From: an uncultured Collinsella sp.
Lineage (GTDB): Bacteria; Actinomycetota; Coriobacteriia; Coriobacteriales; Coriobacteriaceae
Length of the DNA stretch: 12,215 nucleotides
Direction of reading: 5' to 3'
NCBI GenBank assembly: GCA_905198825.1
Contig: CAJKEF010000014.1
Coordinates: 1-12,215, forward strand
The position numbers and the translations under genes are program-made. Shown piece by piece: positions 1-8,800 of this stretch. Position 1 is the stretch's first letter, and each line of letters begins with the position of its first letter. A model generated the notes under the pieces. It was not told the DNA's origin, made no database searches, and saw only the letters and a list, made by a program, of their open reading frames with translations.

Positions 1-7
1 AGCACTA

Positions 8-207
8 AAACCTACCATTTAGAGATGTTTATTTTGGCAGGTTTCATCTGCGGAAACGCCGCGGCGGCTGCGTCGCAATAAACCCTGTGCCGCTATACAT
101 ATGCAACGCTCCAAAGGGGGCCGGCCTCACCGAAGCGCGAGGCCGGCCCCCTTTGCCGTTTTGCCTGATAAAACCTGCCAAAATAAACCTCTCCCCCTTT
201 GGCAGGT
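8..207. repeat. Inverted pair of ~37-nt hairpin repeats (REPIN-like cluster)
   Basis: Two related hairpins lie in opposite orientation. Copy 1 is 8-44, with arms AAACCTACC and GGCAGGTTT (one mismatch). Copy 2 is 171-207, with arms ACCTGCCAAA at 173-182 and TTTGGCAGGT at 198-207 (perfect, 15-nt loop). An 18-bp stretch at 27-44 is the exact reverse complement of 171-188, and with one mismatch the match extends to 27-48/167-188. A further short motif, ATAAACCCTG, occurs at 78-87 and 216-225, with a one-base variant at 168-177. Two hairpin units in inverted orientation around a spacer is the arrangement called a REPIN. Whether this belongs to a genome-wide family is inference. No convincing gene is seen in 1-380. 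Confidence 0.6.
113..154. terminator. Long GC-rich hairpin, terminator-like
   Basis: AAAGGGGGCCGGCCTC (113-128) is followed by a 10-nt loop and a perfect 16-bp complementary arm (139-154). The A-stem-T layout resembles a bidirectional intrinsic terminator, but the T tract is short and interrupted on either strand (TTTGCCGTTTT on +). It could end transcription of a gene left of the window, or it may be the internal hairpin of the surrounding repeat cluster. The hairpin itself is certain; its function is inferred. Confidence 0.5.
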
Positions 208-269
208 CGAAGTGGATAAACCCTGCTCCCAACCGCCGAAGACACACGTAAGTGACATGTCCATGAGGG

Positions 270-275
270 TATAAT
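270..275 (+). promoter_or_regulatory. Candidate -10 box for nfnAB
   Basis: A perfect TATAAT lies 105 bp before the nfnA start codon and is the best -10 match in the upstream region. No good -35 lies 16-18 bp upstream. The nearest TTGACA-like word, GTGACA at 252-257, is only 12 bp away. The promoter may therefore be activator-dependent, or the box may be chance. If used, transcription would start near 281-283 and leave a leader of about 100 nt. Confidence 0.45.
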
Positions 276-280
276 TTGCA

Positions 281-362
281 CCGTATGTCTGCACAACGCC
301 TGTGCGCGTACGGTTTTATTCGGGCTACCGTCCATTTCCGTGGAGGCACGGTTCGGCGGCCC
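281..362 (+). promoter_or_regulatory. Structured 5' leader of nfnAB with a terminator-like hairpin
   Basis: Two hairpins can be drawn. The first pairs CCGTATG (281-287) with the 307-313 region (one G-T wobble) and GCAC (291-294) with GTGC (302-305), and runs straight into TTTTATT (314-320), as in an intrinsic terminator. The second pairs ACCGT (327-331) with ACGGT (348-352), closed by GGGC (322-325) with GCCC (359-362). I do not recognise a known riboswitch class. Attenuation is possible; a simple structured leader is equally possible. Confidence 0.3.
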
Positions 363-380
363 TAACAAGAGAGGGGTTCT

Positions 381-1220
381 ATGTATAAGATCCTGGAGAA
401 GACGCAGTTCTCGGAGAAGGTGTTCAAGTTCCGCATCGAGGCGCCCGCAATCGCCAAGCATGCGCACGCTGGACAGTTCCTCATGGTCCGCGCCAACGAG
501 ACGGGCGAGCGCGTCCCGTTTACCCTGGCCGGCTGGAACGGTGACGAGGGCTGGGTCGAGTTCATCTTCATGGTGATCGGCAAGACCACCGAGATGCTGT
601 CCACTTACGAAGCCGGCGAGTCGCTGCGCGACGTCGTGGGCCCGCTGGGCGTTCCCACCGAGATGGCCGAGGGCCCCTGCGCCGTCATTGGCGGCGGCGT
701 CGGCCTGGCAATTGCCTTCCCGGTCGCCAAGCACCTGGTCGAGACCGGCCACGAGGTGCACGCCATCATGGGCGCCCGCACCAAGGACCTCCTGCTCATG
801 GAGGACCAGTTCCGCGAGCTCCTCGACGAGGACCACATCCATATCACCACCGACGACGGTTCCTACGGAGAGCAGGGCGTTGTCACCGCTCCGCTGGAGC
901 GCCTGCTGCAGGACAAGGCCGTGAGCCAGGTCTTCTGCGTCGGCCCCGTTCCGATGATGAAGTTCTCGACCCTCACCGCCCAGAAGTACGATACCCCCAT
1001 CACCGCGTCGCTCAACCCCATCATGGTTGACGGCACCGGTATGTGCGGCTGCTGCCGCGTCGAGGTGGGCGGCGTGACCAAGTTCGCTTGCGTCGACGGC
1101 CCCGACTTCGATGCCACCCTGGTCGACTGGGATGACCTTCGTGCCCGCCAGGCCGCTTACCGTTCCGAAGAGGGCGAGTCCCTCAAGGCCTATGAGGAAA
1201 AGAGCTGCGCATGCCACTAG
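381..1220 (+). CDS. nfnA: NfnA: FAD/NAD-binding subunit of NADH-dependent reduced ferredoxin:NADP+ oxidoreductase
   Basis: This 279-residue cytoplasmic protein is the small subunit of the NfnAB flavin-based electron-bifurcating transhydrogenase. In the known family it carries the NAD(H) site, an FAD and a [2Fe-2S] cluster. An N-terminal ferredoxin-reductase-type FAD-binding domain covers about 1-95, with RVPFTLAGW at 44-52. The nucleotide-binding domain follows, with GGGVGLAIAF at 104-113 and GPVPMM at 188-193. Near the C-terminus the cluster-binding region has Cys222, Cys224, Cys225 and Cys237 in a DGTGMCGCCRV...FACVDGP context; family knowledge adds a nearby Asp as a ligand, probably Asp217. 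The ATG at 381 has a purine-rich Shine-Dalgarno (AGAGAGGGG) just upstream. The PyrK-type electron-transfer subunit of dihydroorotate dehydrogenase is related, but the adjacent NfnB partner and no pyrD favour NfnA. Annotation pipelines often call it a sulfide/dihydroorotate dehydrogenase-like protein. Confidence 0.92.
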   Translation: MYKILEKTQFSEKVFKFRIEAPAIAKHAHAGQFLMVRANETGERVPFTLAGWNGDEGWVEFIFMVIGKTTEMLSTYEAGESLRDVVGPLGVPTEMAEGPCAVIGGGVGLAIAFPVAKHLVETGHEVHAIMGARTKDLLLMEDQFRELLDEDHIHITTDDGSYGEQGVVTAPLERLLQDKAVSQVFCVGPVPMMKFSTLTAQKYDTPITASLNPIMVDGTGMCGCCRVEVGGVTKFACVDGPDFDATLVDWDDLRARQAAYRSEEGESLKAYEEKSCACH

Positions 1221-2620
1221 TTAACGGTCGTTTCGTTGCCGATATGAAGTCGCCCCGCACCCCCGATAACGAGGAGCCGGCTGCCGAGCGCGCCTGCGAC
1301 TTCCGCCCCGTCGACAAGGGCTTCACCGAGGAGATGGCGCTGGCCGAGGCCGAGCGCTGCCTCAACTGCAAGAAGCCGTTCTGTGTTGAGGGCTGCCCCG
1401 TCAACATCAACATCCCCCGCTTTATCGAGCAGATCCGCGCGAAGGACTTCGGCGGCGCTCTCGATACCATCCGCGAGGACTCCATGCTTCCCGCCATCTG
1501 CGGCCGCGTCTGCCCGCAGGAGAACCAGTGCGAGGGCAAGTGCATCCGTGGCAAGAAGTCCGAGCCCGTAGCCATCGGCCAGCTCGAGCGCTTCCTGGGT
1601 GACCGCCCCGAGCTCGCCTCCACGCCCAAGATGGCCCCCAAGAACGGCAAGAAGGTCGCCGTCGTCGGCTCCGGCCCGTCCGGCATCACCTGCGCCGGCG
1701 AGCTCGCCCGCAACGGCTTTGACGTCACCGTCTTTGAGGCCTTCTTCACCGGCGGCGGCGTGCTGGTCTACGGCATCCCCGAGTTCCGTCTGCCCAAGGC
1801 AGTCGTCAAGCGCGAGATTGACGGCCTGGAGGACATGGGCGTCAAGTTTGAGTACAACTCCGTCGTGGGCAACATGGCCACGGCCGAGGAGCTGTTCGAG
1901 CAGGGCTTCGACGCCATCTACGTGGCGACCGGCGCCGGCCTGCCCAAGTTCCTCAACGTCCCCGGCGAGAACCTGCCCAACGTCTTCTTCGCGAACGAGT
2001 ACCTCACCCGCGTGAACCTGATGAAGGCCAACAAGTTCCCCGAGTACGACACCCCCACCAAGCACGGCAAGAACGTCGTCGTCTTTGGTGGCGGCAACGT
2101 GGCTATGGACGCCGTCCGTACCGCCAAGCGTCTGGGCGCCGAGCACGCCATCATCGCTTACCGCCGTACCGAGGACGAGATGCCCTGCCGTCGTGCCGAG
2201 CTGCACCACGCCAAGGCCGAGGGCGTCGAGGTTCTGCCGCTCGTTTCCCCGCTCGAGTTTGTCGCTGGCGAAGACGGCTCCGTGTGCGCCGTCAAGGTCC
2301 AGAAGATGGAGCTCGGCGAGCCCGACGAGTCCGGCCGTCGTCGCCCGGTGCCCATCGAGGGCGCCATCGAGGAGATCCCCTGCGACGTCGCGATCTCGGC
2401 TATCGGTACCAACGCCAACCCCTTCGCAAAGAAGATCGGCGGCAAGATGGAGCTCAACAAGTGGGGCTACATCGTCGCCGACGAGGAGACCGGCCAGACC
2501 ACCGATCCCCGCATCTGGGCCGGCGGCGACATCGTCACCGGTGCCGCTACGGTCATTCTGGCGATGGGCGCCGGCAAGAAGGCCGCCGCTTCCATCACCA
2601 AGAGCCTGCTGGGCGAGTAA
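1211..2620 (+). CDS. nfnB: NfnB: NADPH-binding, FAD and [4Fe-4S] subunit of the bifurcating transhydrogenase
   Basis: This 469-residue large subunit resembles the small subunit of NADPH-dependent glutamate synthase. In NfnAB it holds the bifurcating FAD, two [4Fe-4S] clusters and the NADP(H) site, coupling ferredoxin and NADH to 2 NADP+ reversibly. Cluster cysteines are Cys50, Cys53, Cys58 and Cys62 (CLNCKKPFCVEGCP) and Cys97, Cys101, Cys107 and Cys111. A first dinucleotide fold starts at VVGSGPSGITCAGELA (151-166). The second, FGGGNVAMDAVRTAKRLGA (292-310), is the likely NADPH site. WAGGDIVTGAATVILAMGAG (436-455) closes the FAD site. Its ATG lies inside the end of nfnA (10-bp overlap), with GAGGAAAAG just upstream, so translation is probably coupled. 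An alternative label, glutamate synthase beta subunit, is less likely because no large GOGAT subunit is adjacent and NfnA is. Confidence 0.92.
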   Translation: MPLVNGRFVADMKSPRTPDNEEPAAERACDFRPVDKGFTEEMALAEAERCLNCKKPFCVEGCPVNINIPRFIEQIRAKDFGGALDTIREDSMLPAICGRVCPQENQCEGKCIRGKKSEPVAIGQLERFLGDRPELASTPKMAPKNGKKVAVVGSGPSGITCAGELARNGFDVTVFEAFFTGGGVLVYGIPEFRLPKAVVKREIDGLEDMGVKFEYNSVVGNMATAEELFEQGFDAIYVATGAGLPKFLNVPGENLPNVFFANEYLTRVNLMKANKFPEYDTPTKHGKNVVVFGGGNVAMDAVRTAKRLGAEHAIIAYRRTEDEMPCRRAELHHAKAEGVEVLPLVSPLEFVAGEDGSVCAVKVQKMELGEPDESGRRRPVPIEGAIEEIPCDVAISAIGTNANPFAKKIGGKMELNKWGYIVADEETGQTTDPRIWAGGDIVTGAATVILAMGAGKKAAASITKSLLGE

Positions 2621-2648
2621 TCACCTACAGCGCTAGCCATCAAACGGC

Positions 2649-2687
2649 AAAGTCCCCGTCGAGCACACGCCCGGCGGGGACTTTTTC
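2649..2687 (+). terminator. Intrinsic terminator of nfnAB
   Basis: AAAGTCCCCG (2649-2658) pairs perfectly with CGGGGACTTT (2675-2684), followed by a T tract (2682-2686). It begins 28 bp after the nfnB stop. This is the clearest rho-independent terminator in the window. Confidence 0.9.
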
Positions 2688-2700
2688 TATGCCGGCCGCC

Positions 2701-2740
2701 CAAACCACCACAATGGGGACAGGCACCTTTGTGGTGGTTT
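2701..2740. repeat. GGGGACAGGCACC hairpin repeat, copy 1
   Basis: This 40-nt element has 15-bp arms (2702-2716 and 2726-2740, one T-T mismatch) around the loop GGACAGGCA. It differs from the copy at 9577-9616 at 3 of 40 positions. Two of those three, positions 7 and 35 of the element, face each other in the stem and change an A-T pair to G-C, which fits selection on the hairpin. The outer stem extends three more pairs here (2699-2701 with 2741-2743). Such GGGGACAG-core palindromes resemble REP sequences linked to RAYT transposases; that link is inferred. Confidence 0.75.
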
Positions 2741-2761
2741 GGGGCCTGGTCGGTCGTTTTG

Positions 2762-2816
2762 TCTCAATCTGTAACACCTGGAGCCGTTTCGGGCAGTTTG
2801 GTGTTACAGATTGAGA
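2762..2816. repeat. 17-bp perfect inverted repeat in the convergent gap
   Basis: Arms at 2762-2778 and 2800-2816 are perfect complements (TCTCAATCTGTAACACC on the left) around a 21-nt loop that can itself form CCG-TTT-CGG. TTTT follows on the + strand (2817-2820), so it could act as a second terminator for rightward transcription. On the - strand, downstream of the surface protein gene, no T tract follows. It may be the surface gene's terminator, a repeat element, or both. It is unrelated in sequence to the neighbouring 40-nt repeat. Confidence 0.55.
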
Positions 2817-2853
2817 TTTTGCTGAGGCCGAGGATGGTCGCCGCCACCAAAAC

Positions 2854-5800
2854 CTAACGCTTGCAGCGCTTGGTCGCAGCGAGGCCGGCGGCGGCTACGG
2901 TTGCGCCGGCGATGCCCAGGGCGGCGACCGTCATCGCGGCGGAGTCACCCGTGCCGGCAAGCTCCGTGCCACCGGACTTCTTGCCGTTCTTGCCCTTACC
3001 CTTGGACTTGTCCGTCGTCACCATGGCCGTCGTCGAAGTCGAACTGCCCGCAGGGACCCCGGCGCCACCAGAGCCATCCGTACCGCCACCCTGCTCGCCG
3101 CCGTCAGGCGTCGGCTCGGGCTCTGGCTTCAGACCGGGATCGGGCGTCGGCTCAGGCACCGCCTCATCGGTCACCGTGATCGTAATGTTCAGACGCTCAG
3201 AATACTCGCTGTACGACATGCCAGGGCGCTGTGCCGCAATGCGCACATACATGTTGCTATCGAGCGCAATAGGCTCGGTGTACTTTACGCGGCCTTCGTC
3301 ACGGCAGGGGCAGGTGTCGTTGGTGGCGTACCAAATCGTCGCGCTATCCTCGGCCGAAAGCTCCAGCTTCGTGCCCTTGGGCACCGTAATGTAGTTCTCC
3401 TTGGGCGACCATGCACCAAACGTCGTCGCACCAATCGTCGCCACCGGTCGCGCCGGTCGCACTGCCTCGGCAGACACGCGAACGTCGACCTGCTTGGACA
3501 GCGCCGTGCCGTCCACCGCCGCCGTCAACGTCGTCAAACCGGGCAGAGCACCATGCAGCACAAACGTCGCCGCGCCGTCCTCGCCCGTCACGGCCTGGGT
3601 GGCATCGACAGAGCAGATAGCCGAGGACTCCAGCCCAACACTAACCTTGGCGCCCGCAAACGGCTTGCCCGCCTTATCGGTCACGTGCGCCACCAGCTCA
3701 AAGTCACTACCATCAAGCATGGTCACGGCCTGCTCCACGTTGAGCTTGAGCTTGTCGGCACGAACGCCCACGACAAGCTCGCCACTTGCCCAGCGCGCCA
3801 TGGCCGTGCCGGCGTAGTTGCGAGCACCGTCGAGCTCAAACGCCACCGTCGAGCCCGCCTCACGCGCATCGGCATAGCGAATACGCAGCACGCGCGACAG
3901 CGGCTTGCCATTAGGATCGTCCTGTTTGTCGAGCCACGTATACGTCACGTCGCCCAAACCCTGCGCGCACAACGCGACCAGGGAATCGTCGCTCGCATCC
4001 ATATACTGCGCAAACTCAACCTCGATGCAATCGGTATAGGCATGGGCCGAGGCCACCTCGGGCGCCGCCGTCGACACCAAGCCAATGTTCACCTCAGTCT
4101 GAATCGGCGGCACGCGCAGCCAAGCCGAACGCGCCTCCTCATACCCGTCCTTGGTCACGCGCACCTGATACCAGCCGGTCGGCGTATTCCAGTTGTACGC
4201 ACCGTCCGCACCCGTTGCAAGCGGATTGTCCTGCTCATACTCCTCGGCATCCCAACGCACCGCATTGGTACCGGCCGCATCGTCGGCGCTCCACAGCTCA
4301 ACCGTCGCGCCTTCAACCGTATTGGACAGCAGGCCCTCGTACACCACGCCCGCAGGGTCGGGTGCAGCCTTGGCGGCCACATTGCGATAACGCGCCTCAA
4401 AAATCGACTGCATCTTCTCGTCCGAGATCAAGCCGTCCTTGTTGGCCTTGTAGACCTCGGCATCGGTCAGCTCGCCCCAGTTGACCGTAATACGATTCTG
4501 GCACGCGCGCTCCACCTGCTCGCAGGCAACATCGTAGGCGCATTCGGCATTGGTCAGCTTAATCGCGCGCTCCGAACCTACGCTGGTCGAAGCCGCATCA
4601 TAGGCGGCGCCCACCACGGTACCCGCCGAACCGGCCGTCAGCACGCCGGCGATTGTCATAATGGAGCCCACCGCCACATCGGTGCTGTCGTGGCAGAGCT
4701 GGCGATACAGCAGATCCTCAAACGCACGCGCCTTCTCCATGGCGTCGCGCAGCGCGTAAATGCACTTCCAGTCGTCCTCGGTCTTCTCGGGCTTGGCAAG
4801 CAATCGCGTATGCTGAAGCTCATAGCCCTCGCGCTCGCCCTTCACCTTCTGCATACGGACGTTCACGTTCTCCCAGTTCTTGCTGGCATCATTCACGCCG
4901 TAAATGCCGGTAAAGATGCCGATGCCCTGGGTCGCCGCGGGAAACGCCTGGCCGGCCGCCTTCCACGCATCGGTCTTAAAGACCTGTCCGAACATCTCGC
5001 ACTCGATCTTATAGCTCTTGAGCGAACGGATCGTGCGGATGAGCTTCATATGGGCGCTCACGTCGCCGTTGCGCTTCCAGGCCATGAGCCATCCGCGCAC
5101 CTTGGAGTTGTTGAGGCTATGGACCACATTCCAGTTGTCGTACAGGTTGTCCAGAATGTCACACTGCATGGCGATCAAGTTAAACAGAAGCGCCTGGTTC
5201 TTGTTGTTATTGGAGTTCTCGATAAACTCCGACTCTATATAGGCCGTCTGCTCGCCATCGGGCGCGGCGACTTTAAAGCCCTTGACGGTATCGTCGTCAG
5301 CCGCCTTGTAGCTCAGCGAGCTGCCGAGCGCCTGGCCCAAATCGTTAAACCCGCTCGTCGACTGGCCGTTGTACTCGCTGGCCTTAATGCCCGCACACTT
5401 GTTGAGCGCCGCAGCGGTTGCGTCATTCCAGCTTCCGTATTGGTTGAGCCGGCCGATACCCATCGACTGGCCCACCAGGTCCTCGGCCTGCTGGGCAATA
5501 AACTCCGCTCGCGATGCATGGTCGACGAGCTCCTTGATGGCGGCCGCATCCGCAGCGTTCGCGCCCTGGGCCGCCGCAAGTTCCTGATACCAATCCTCGC
5601 TGGTGCCGTAAGCATCCTCAAAGATCATCTTGTCCACATTGACGCCATAGCTGTCGCCCTGCTGGGTCAGCAGCGCCGCCGACCCGCCGACCGCGGCCTT
5701 GAGCTCGGCCGCAAACTGCGCGGCCTCGTCGTTGCCAGCATCATCACCCTCGCCGTCGCTGGCGGCAGGGGCGCGACGAGCCTTACGGGCAGCTCCACCT

Positions 5801-8800
5801 TGGGCTTCGTCCTCTTTACCGTCCTCGTCCTCCTCGGCAAGCGCATCGGCGACCATCTGGTCAATCGCGTCGTTAAAGGCCTCATCGACATCATTAAACG
5901 AGTTATCCATCATATACTCGTGCCACTGCTGCACGGCATTCGAGAACTCCTGCTGGCGCTCCTCGGCCGCGGCGGAATGCTTTTTGGCCGAAGCGTTGGC
6001 GTCAAAACTCAGCATGGTCATAAGCTGAGCATTGGAGATGCGGTAGGTCTGCGGCATAAAGATTTGCTCAAAGTTGCCGCAGTTCACATAGGCCGAGTCA
6101 TTCGCCTTGTTAAACTCGTCGAGCAGCTTGAGATATCCCTCGTCCACATACTCCGCCACATAGCGAACACGGGTGCCCTCGCGCGACTTTTGAGTCAGAG
6201 GAATCGTCACCGTCTTGCCATCCACGCAGTCCACGTACAGGTCGAGCGTGTCGGCGGCCTCTTCGTTTCCCACCTCGAGCGTGATGTCAAAGGTCCAGTA
6301 GGCGTTCTTCTTTTGTGGTAGATGATGGAAGGTCCACAGGCTCTTGCCGGTGTCCTTGCCGTCCTTGACCAAGTTTTGCGTACCGCCACGATACGTCACA
6401 TCAAAGTTCCAGACCGAAGCGCTCGGAACATAGCGCACATAGTTGCGAGCCGTCACCTCTGCGGCAGCGGCGGCAACATCGGTCGAGCCCACGCGCGCCT
6501 CGAGCGTCACGCGCTCGGCGGCAAGCGTATCCTGCGGCAGGTCGTATTCAATCTTGGCACGGCCGAGTTTATTGGTCTTGCCGGTGTACTTTGCAGCCGA
6601 CGAGCCCGTCCCCACGGTGAGCTGCACGCTCTTGCCCGGCGCTGCATAAACGTAGGCCACATTGCCCAGCAGGCTGTGAACGTCGGTGCTGTCGACCTCG
6701 ATGCGCGATCCGCTAACCTCGAGTGTGGTGCTTCCCAGCGGCAATGTCACCTCGCCCAGCGTAATGAGCGGCGAGATGGCATAGGTGCCCGCGGCCTTAG
6801 TCTTAAAGCGCACAAACACATCGGCGCCCGCACCCTTCTTCATATCGAGAACGAGGTTGTCGCCCTCCCAAGTTGTGCCAGCCCACATGGCATCGGAGCT
6901 GGCGCCGGCTTCGCGAGCGCCTGCGGACACATCCTCGACGGCATCCTTGGCCAGCGGAATCTCAATCTTGGCAGCCTGACTGTCCTTGAGCTCGTAATGA
7001 ATGCGCAGCTCGGTCTCCACGCCAACGACCGCGGACGAATCAGCGATAACCGAGCCCGCCGTCAGCCCGCGCTCGGTACGATAGGTCTCCACGTCAAACG
7101 TCGGCACGTCGAGCGTCACGTCGAGCTGTTTGCCGTCCTCAATCTTCACCTGCTTTTGCGCGATATGCTTACCCACGGTCAGCCCTAGGCGGCTAAACGT
7201 GGAATAGCTCGTCGCTTGGATGTCGTAGCTCGTCTTGTTAAAGGCGACGATGGTGTACGAACCGGCCTTAAGGCGCGGCGTCTCGGCCTTCATGATAGGC
7301 GTGGTGCCATCGTCTTCGTAACCCATCAGATAGGTGACACCGTCGGCAACTAGCTTGCCGTCGGACGTACGGAACACCAGCACGCGGTTGGCGCCCTGGT
7401 AGTCGCCCTTGGTCGTGACCGCCGCCGTGCCCCAGGGCTTCAAGTCGATATCGACCTTGCCGGCCGAGGGCTTCACCGTCGCCGTCGCCCCACCCAGCTT
7501 GAGGCTGTCTTTGGGCTCGAGCGTTATCTCCAGATCCTGGTCCGCGTCGGCAATGGCCTGCGACACCACGAGTGCTGTGCCCTGGATACGGAAGTCGTTT
7601 TCCTTGTCACCCTTGGCAGGCTTAAGCGTCTTGCCGCCGCTCTTCACCGTCAGATCGATGTTATCGAGACTATCGAGCTCAATGCGTTCGGTCTTATCCT
7701 GGCCCACAATCGGTTCAAGATAGCCCACATTAAGTTCAATCGCGCGCGAGGCCGGAATCTTGGTAAAGTCCTCCGCCTTAATCTCTCCGATATTCCATGT
7801 GCCCGTCATCTGGTCGCCCGGGCGCGCCAGCACCATGTCATAGTAACCGCTGAGCGAAATGCGCAGGGTGGCTGCTGTCTTGGAGAGAGCGTCCGCTGTA
7901 AAGCTGCCGTCATCGCCAACCGCCAGCGGCGTGGACTGCCCCGCCTGCACGAGTGTAGCCGTCGCGCTCTGGGGAAGTTTGCCCGTCACCTGGGCCGCCT
8001 CGCCCATCCACTCAAACGTGTAGGCAGGCTTCGAGGAATCGACGGAGTCCTTGCGATCGGCCACGGCATCGGCAAGCTTTTTGACCATCGAGGGGTTGCC
8101 AGCCGAATCGGTCGCATAGGCATAGATGGTCTGGCCTTCACTAAAGGGAATCGCATACGTTACGCCATCGATTGTCACGCGCTCATTATAGTCGCCCGAA
8201 TAGCCCGCCTCACCAAACTGAAGATCGGGGTTCATCACGCGCAGGGCAACGGCATTATGGTTCGTCTCGTTTCCGTATCTCGTGTTCTCAAAAGCTCCCC
8301 ACTCTATCATTTCCACGCTTTTGGGTAGCACAATCTCTTTGCCGGCAATCGCAGGATCAAGAGAGGCGAACGCGTGCGCTCCGATATATTTAACGCCGTC
8401 GCCGATCGTCACCGACGACACATGCGAGCACCCGTCAAAGGCATTGCGCTCAATCCGCTCCACCGTGCCCGGCACATTGATCTGCGTAAAGGTGAGCACT
8501 GTTGTGTCCGAGACATAGAACTGTGGCACGCCGCAATAGGCGAATGCAAGATAGTCGATAGTTTTGACCGAAGGCGGCAGCGTTGCCACCACCTTGTCGT
8601 CAAGTTGTTCACATTCCTTAAAGGCCTGCTCGGGAATCGTGGTAAAGGCCGCGTTGTTGGGCCAGGTTACCGTTTGGAGCGTCTTGCTTTTGTAGAATGC
8701 ATAGCTCTTGAGCTCCTCGACCGAATCGGGCAGTGCGATCTCTTTGATGCTGCTGCCGCCCAAGCCTCCAACCGAGCGGACATGCGAATTAGGGGCGAAG

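Noticed and set aside
8..207. The hairpin cluster as an RNA attenuator of nfnAB with alternative pairings.
   Set aside because: The best promoter candidate (270-275) is downstream of the cluster, so it would not be in the nfnAB leader. A repeat element is the simpler reading.
1..207. A CRISPR array, suggested by several short repeats.
   Set aside because: The repeats are inverted, of different lengths and not evenly spaced, and no cas gene is present.
252..275. GTGACA plus TATAAT as a complete sigma-70 promoter.
   Set aside because: The spacer is only 12 bp, too short for a normal promoter, so only the -10 box is listed.
44..349. A 101-codon open frame on the - strand in the intergenic region before nfnA.
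   Set aside because: It runs through the inverted repeats, which explains its repeated Gly-Phe-Ile words. It has no family resemblance and no convincing ribosome site.
93..1217. A 374-codon open frame on the - strand across the leader and nfnA.
   Set aside because: It is antisense to a clear NfnA, and its sequence is low-complexity with no recognisable motif.
1217..2209. A 330-codon open frame on the - strand across nfnB.
   Set aside because: It is antisense to nfnB with its cysteine clusters and nucleotide folds. The translation is Ala/Gly/Leu/Asp-rich noise.
3553..6321. A 922-codon open frame on the + strand, antisense to the surface protein gene.
   Set aside because: Its translation has a composition typical of a shadow frame (rich in Arg, His, Leu, Gly with no domain pattern). 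The opposite strand encodes clear signal peptide, LRR, Ig-like and sorting-signal features. Long antisense frames are expected in GC-rich genes.
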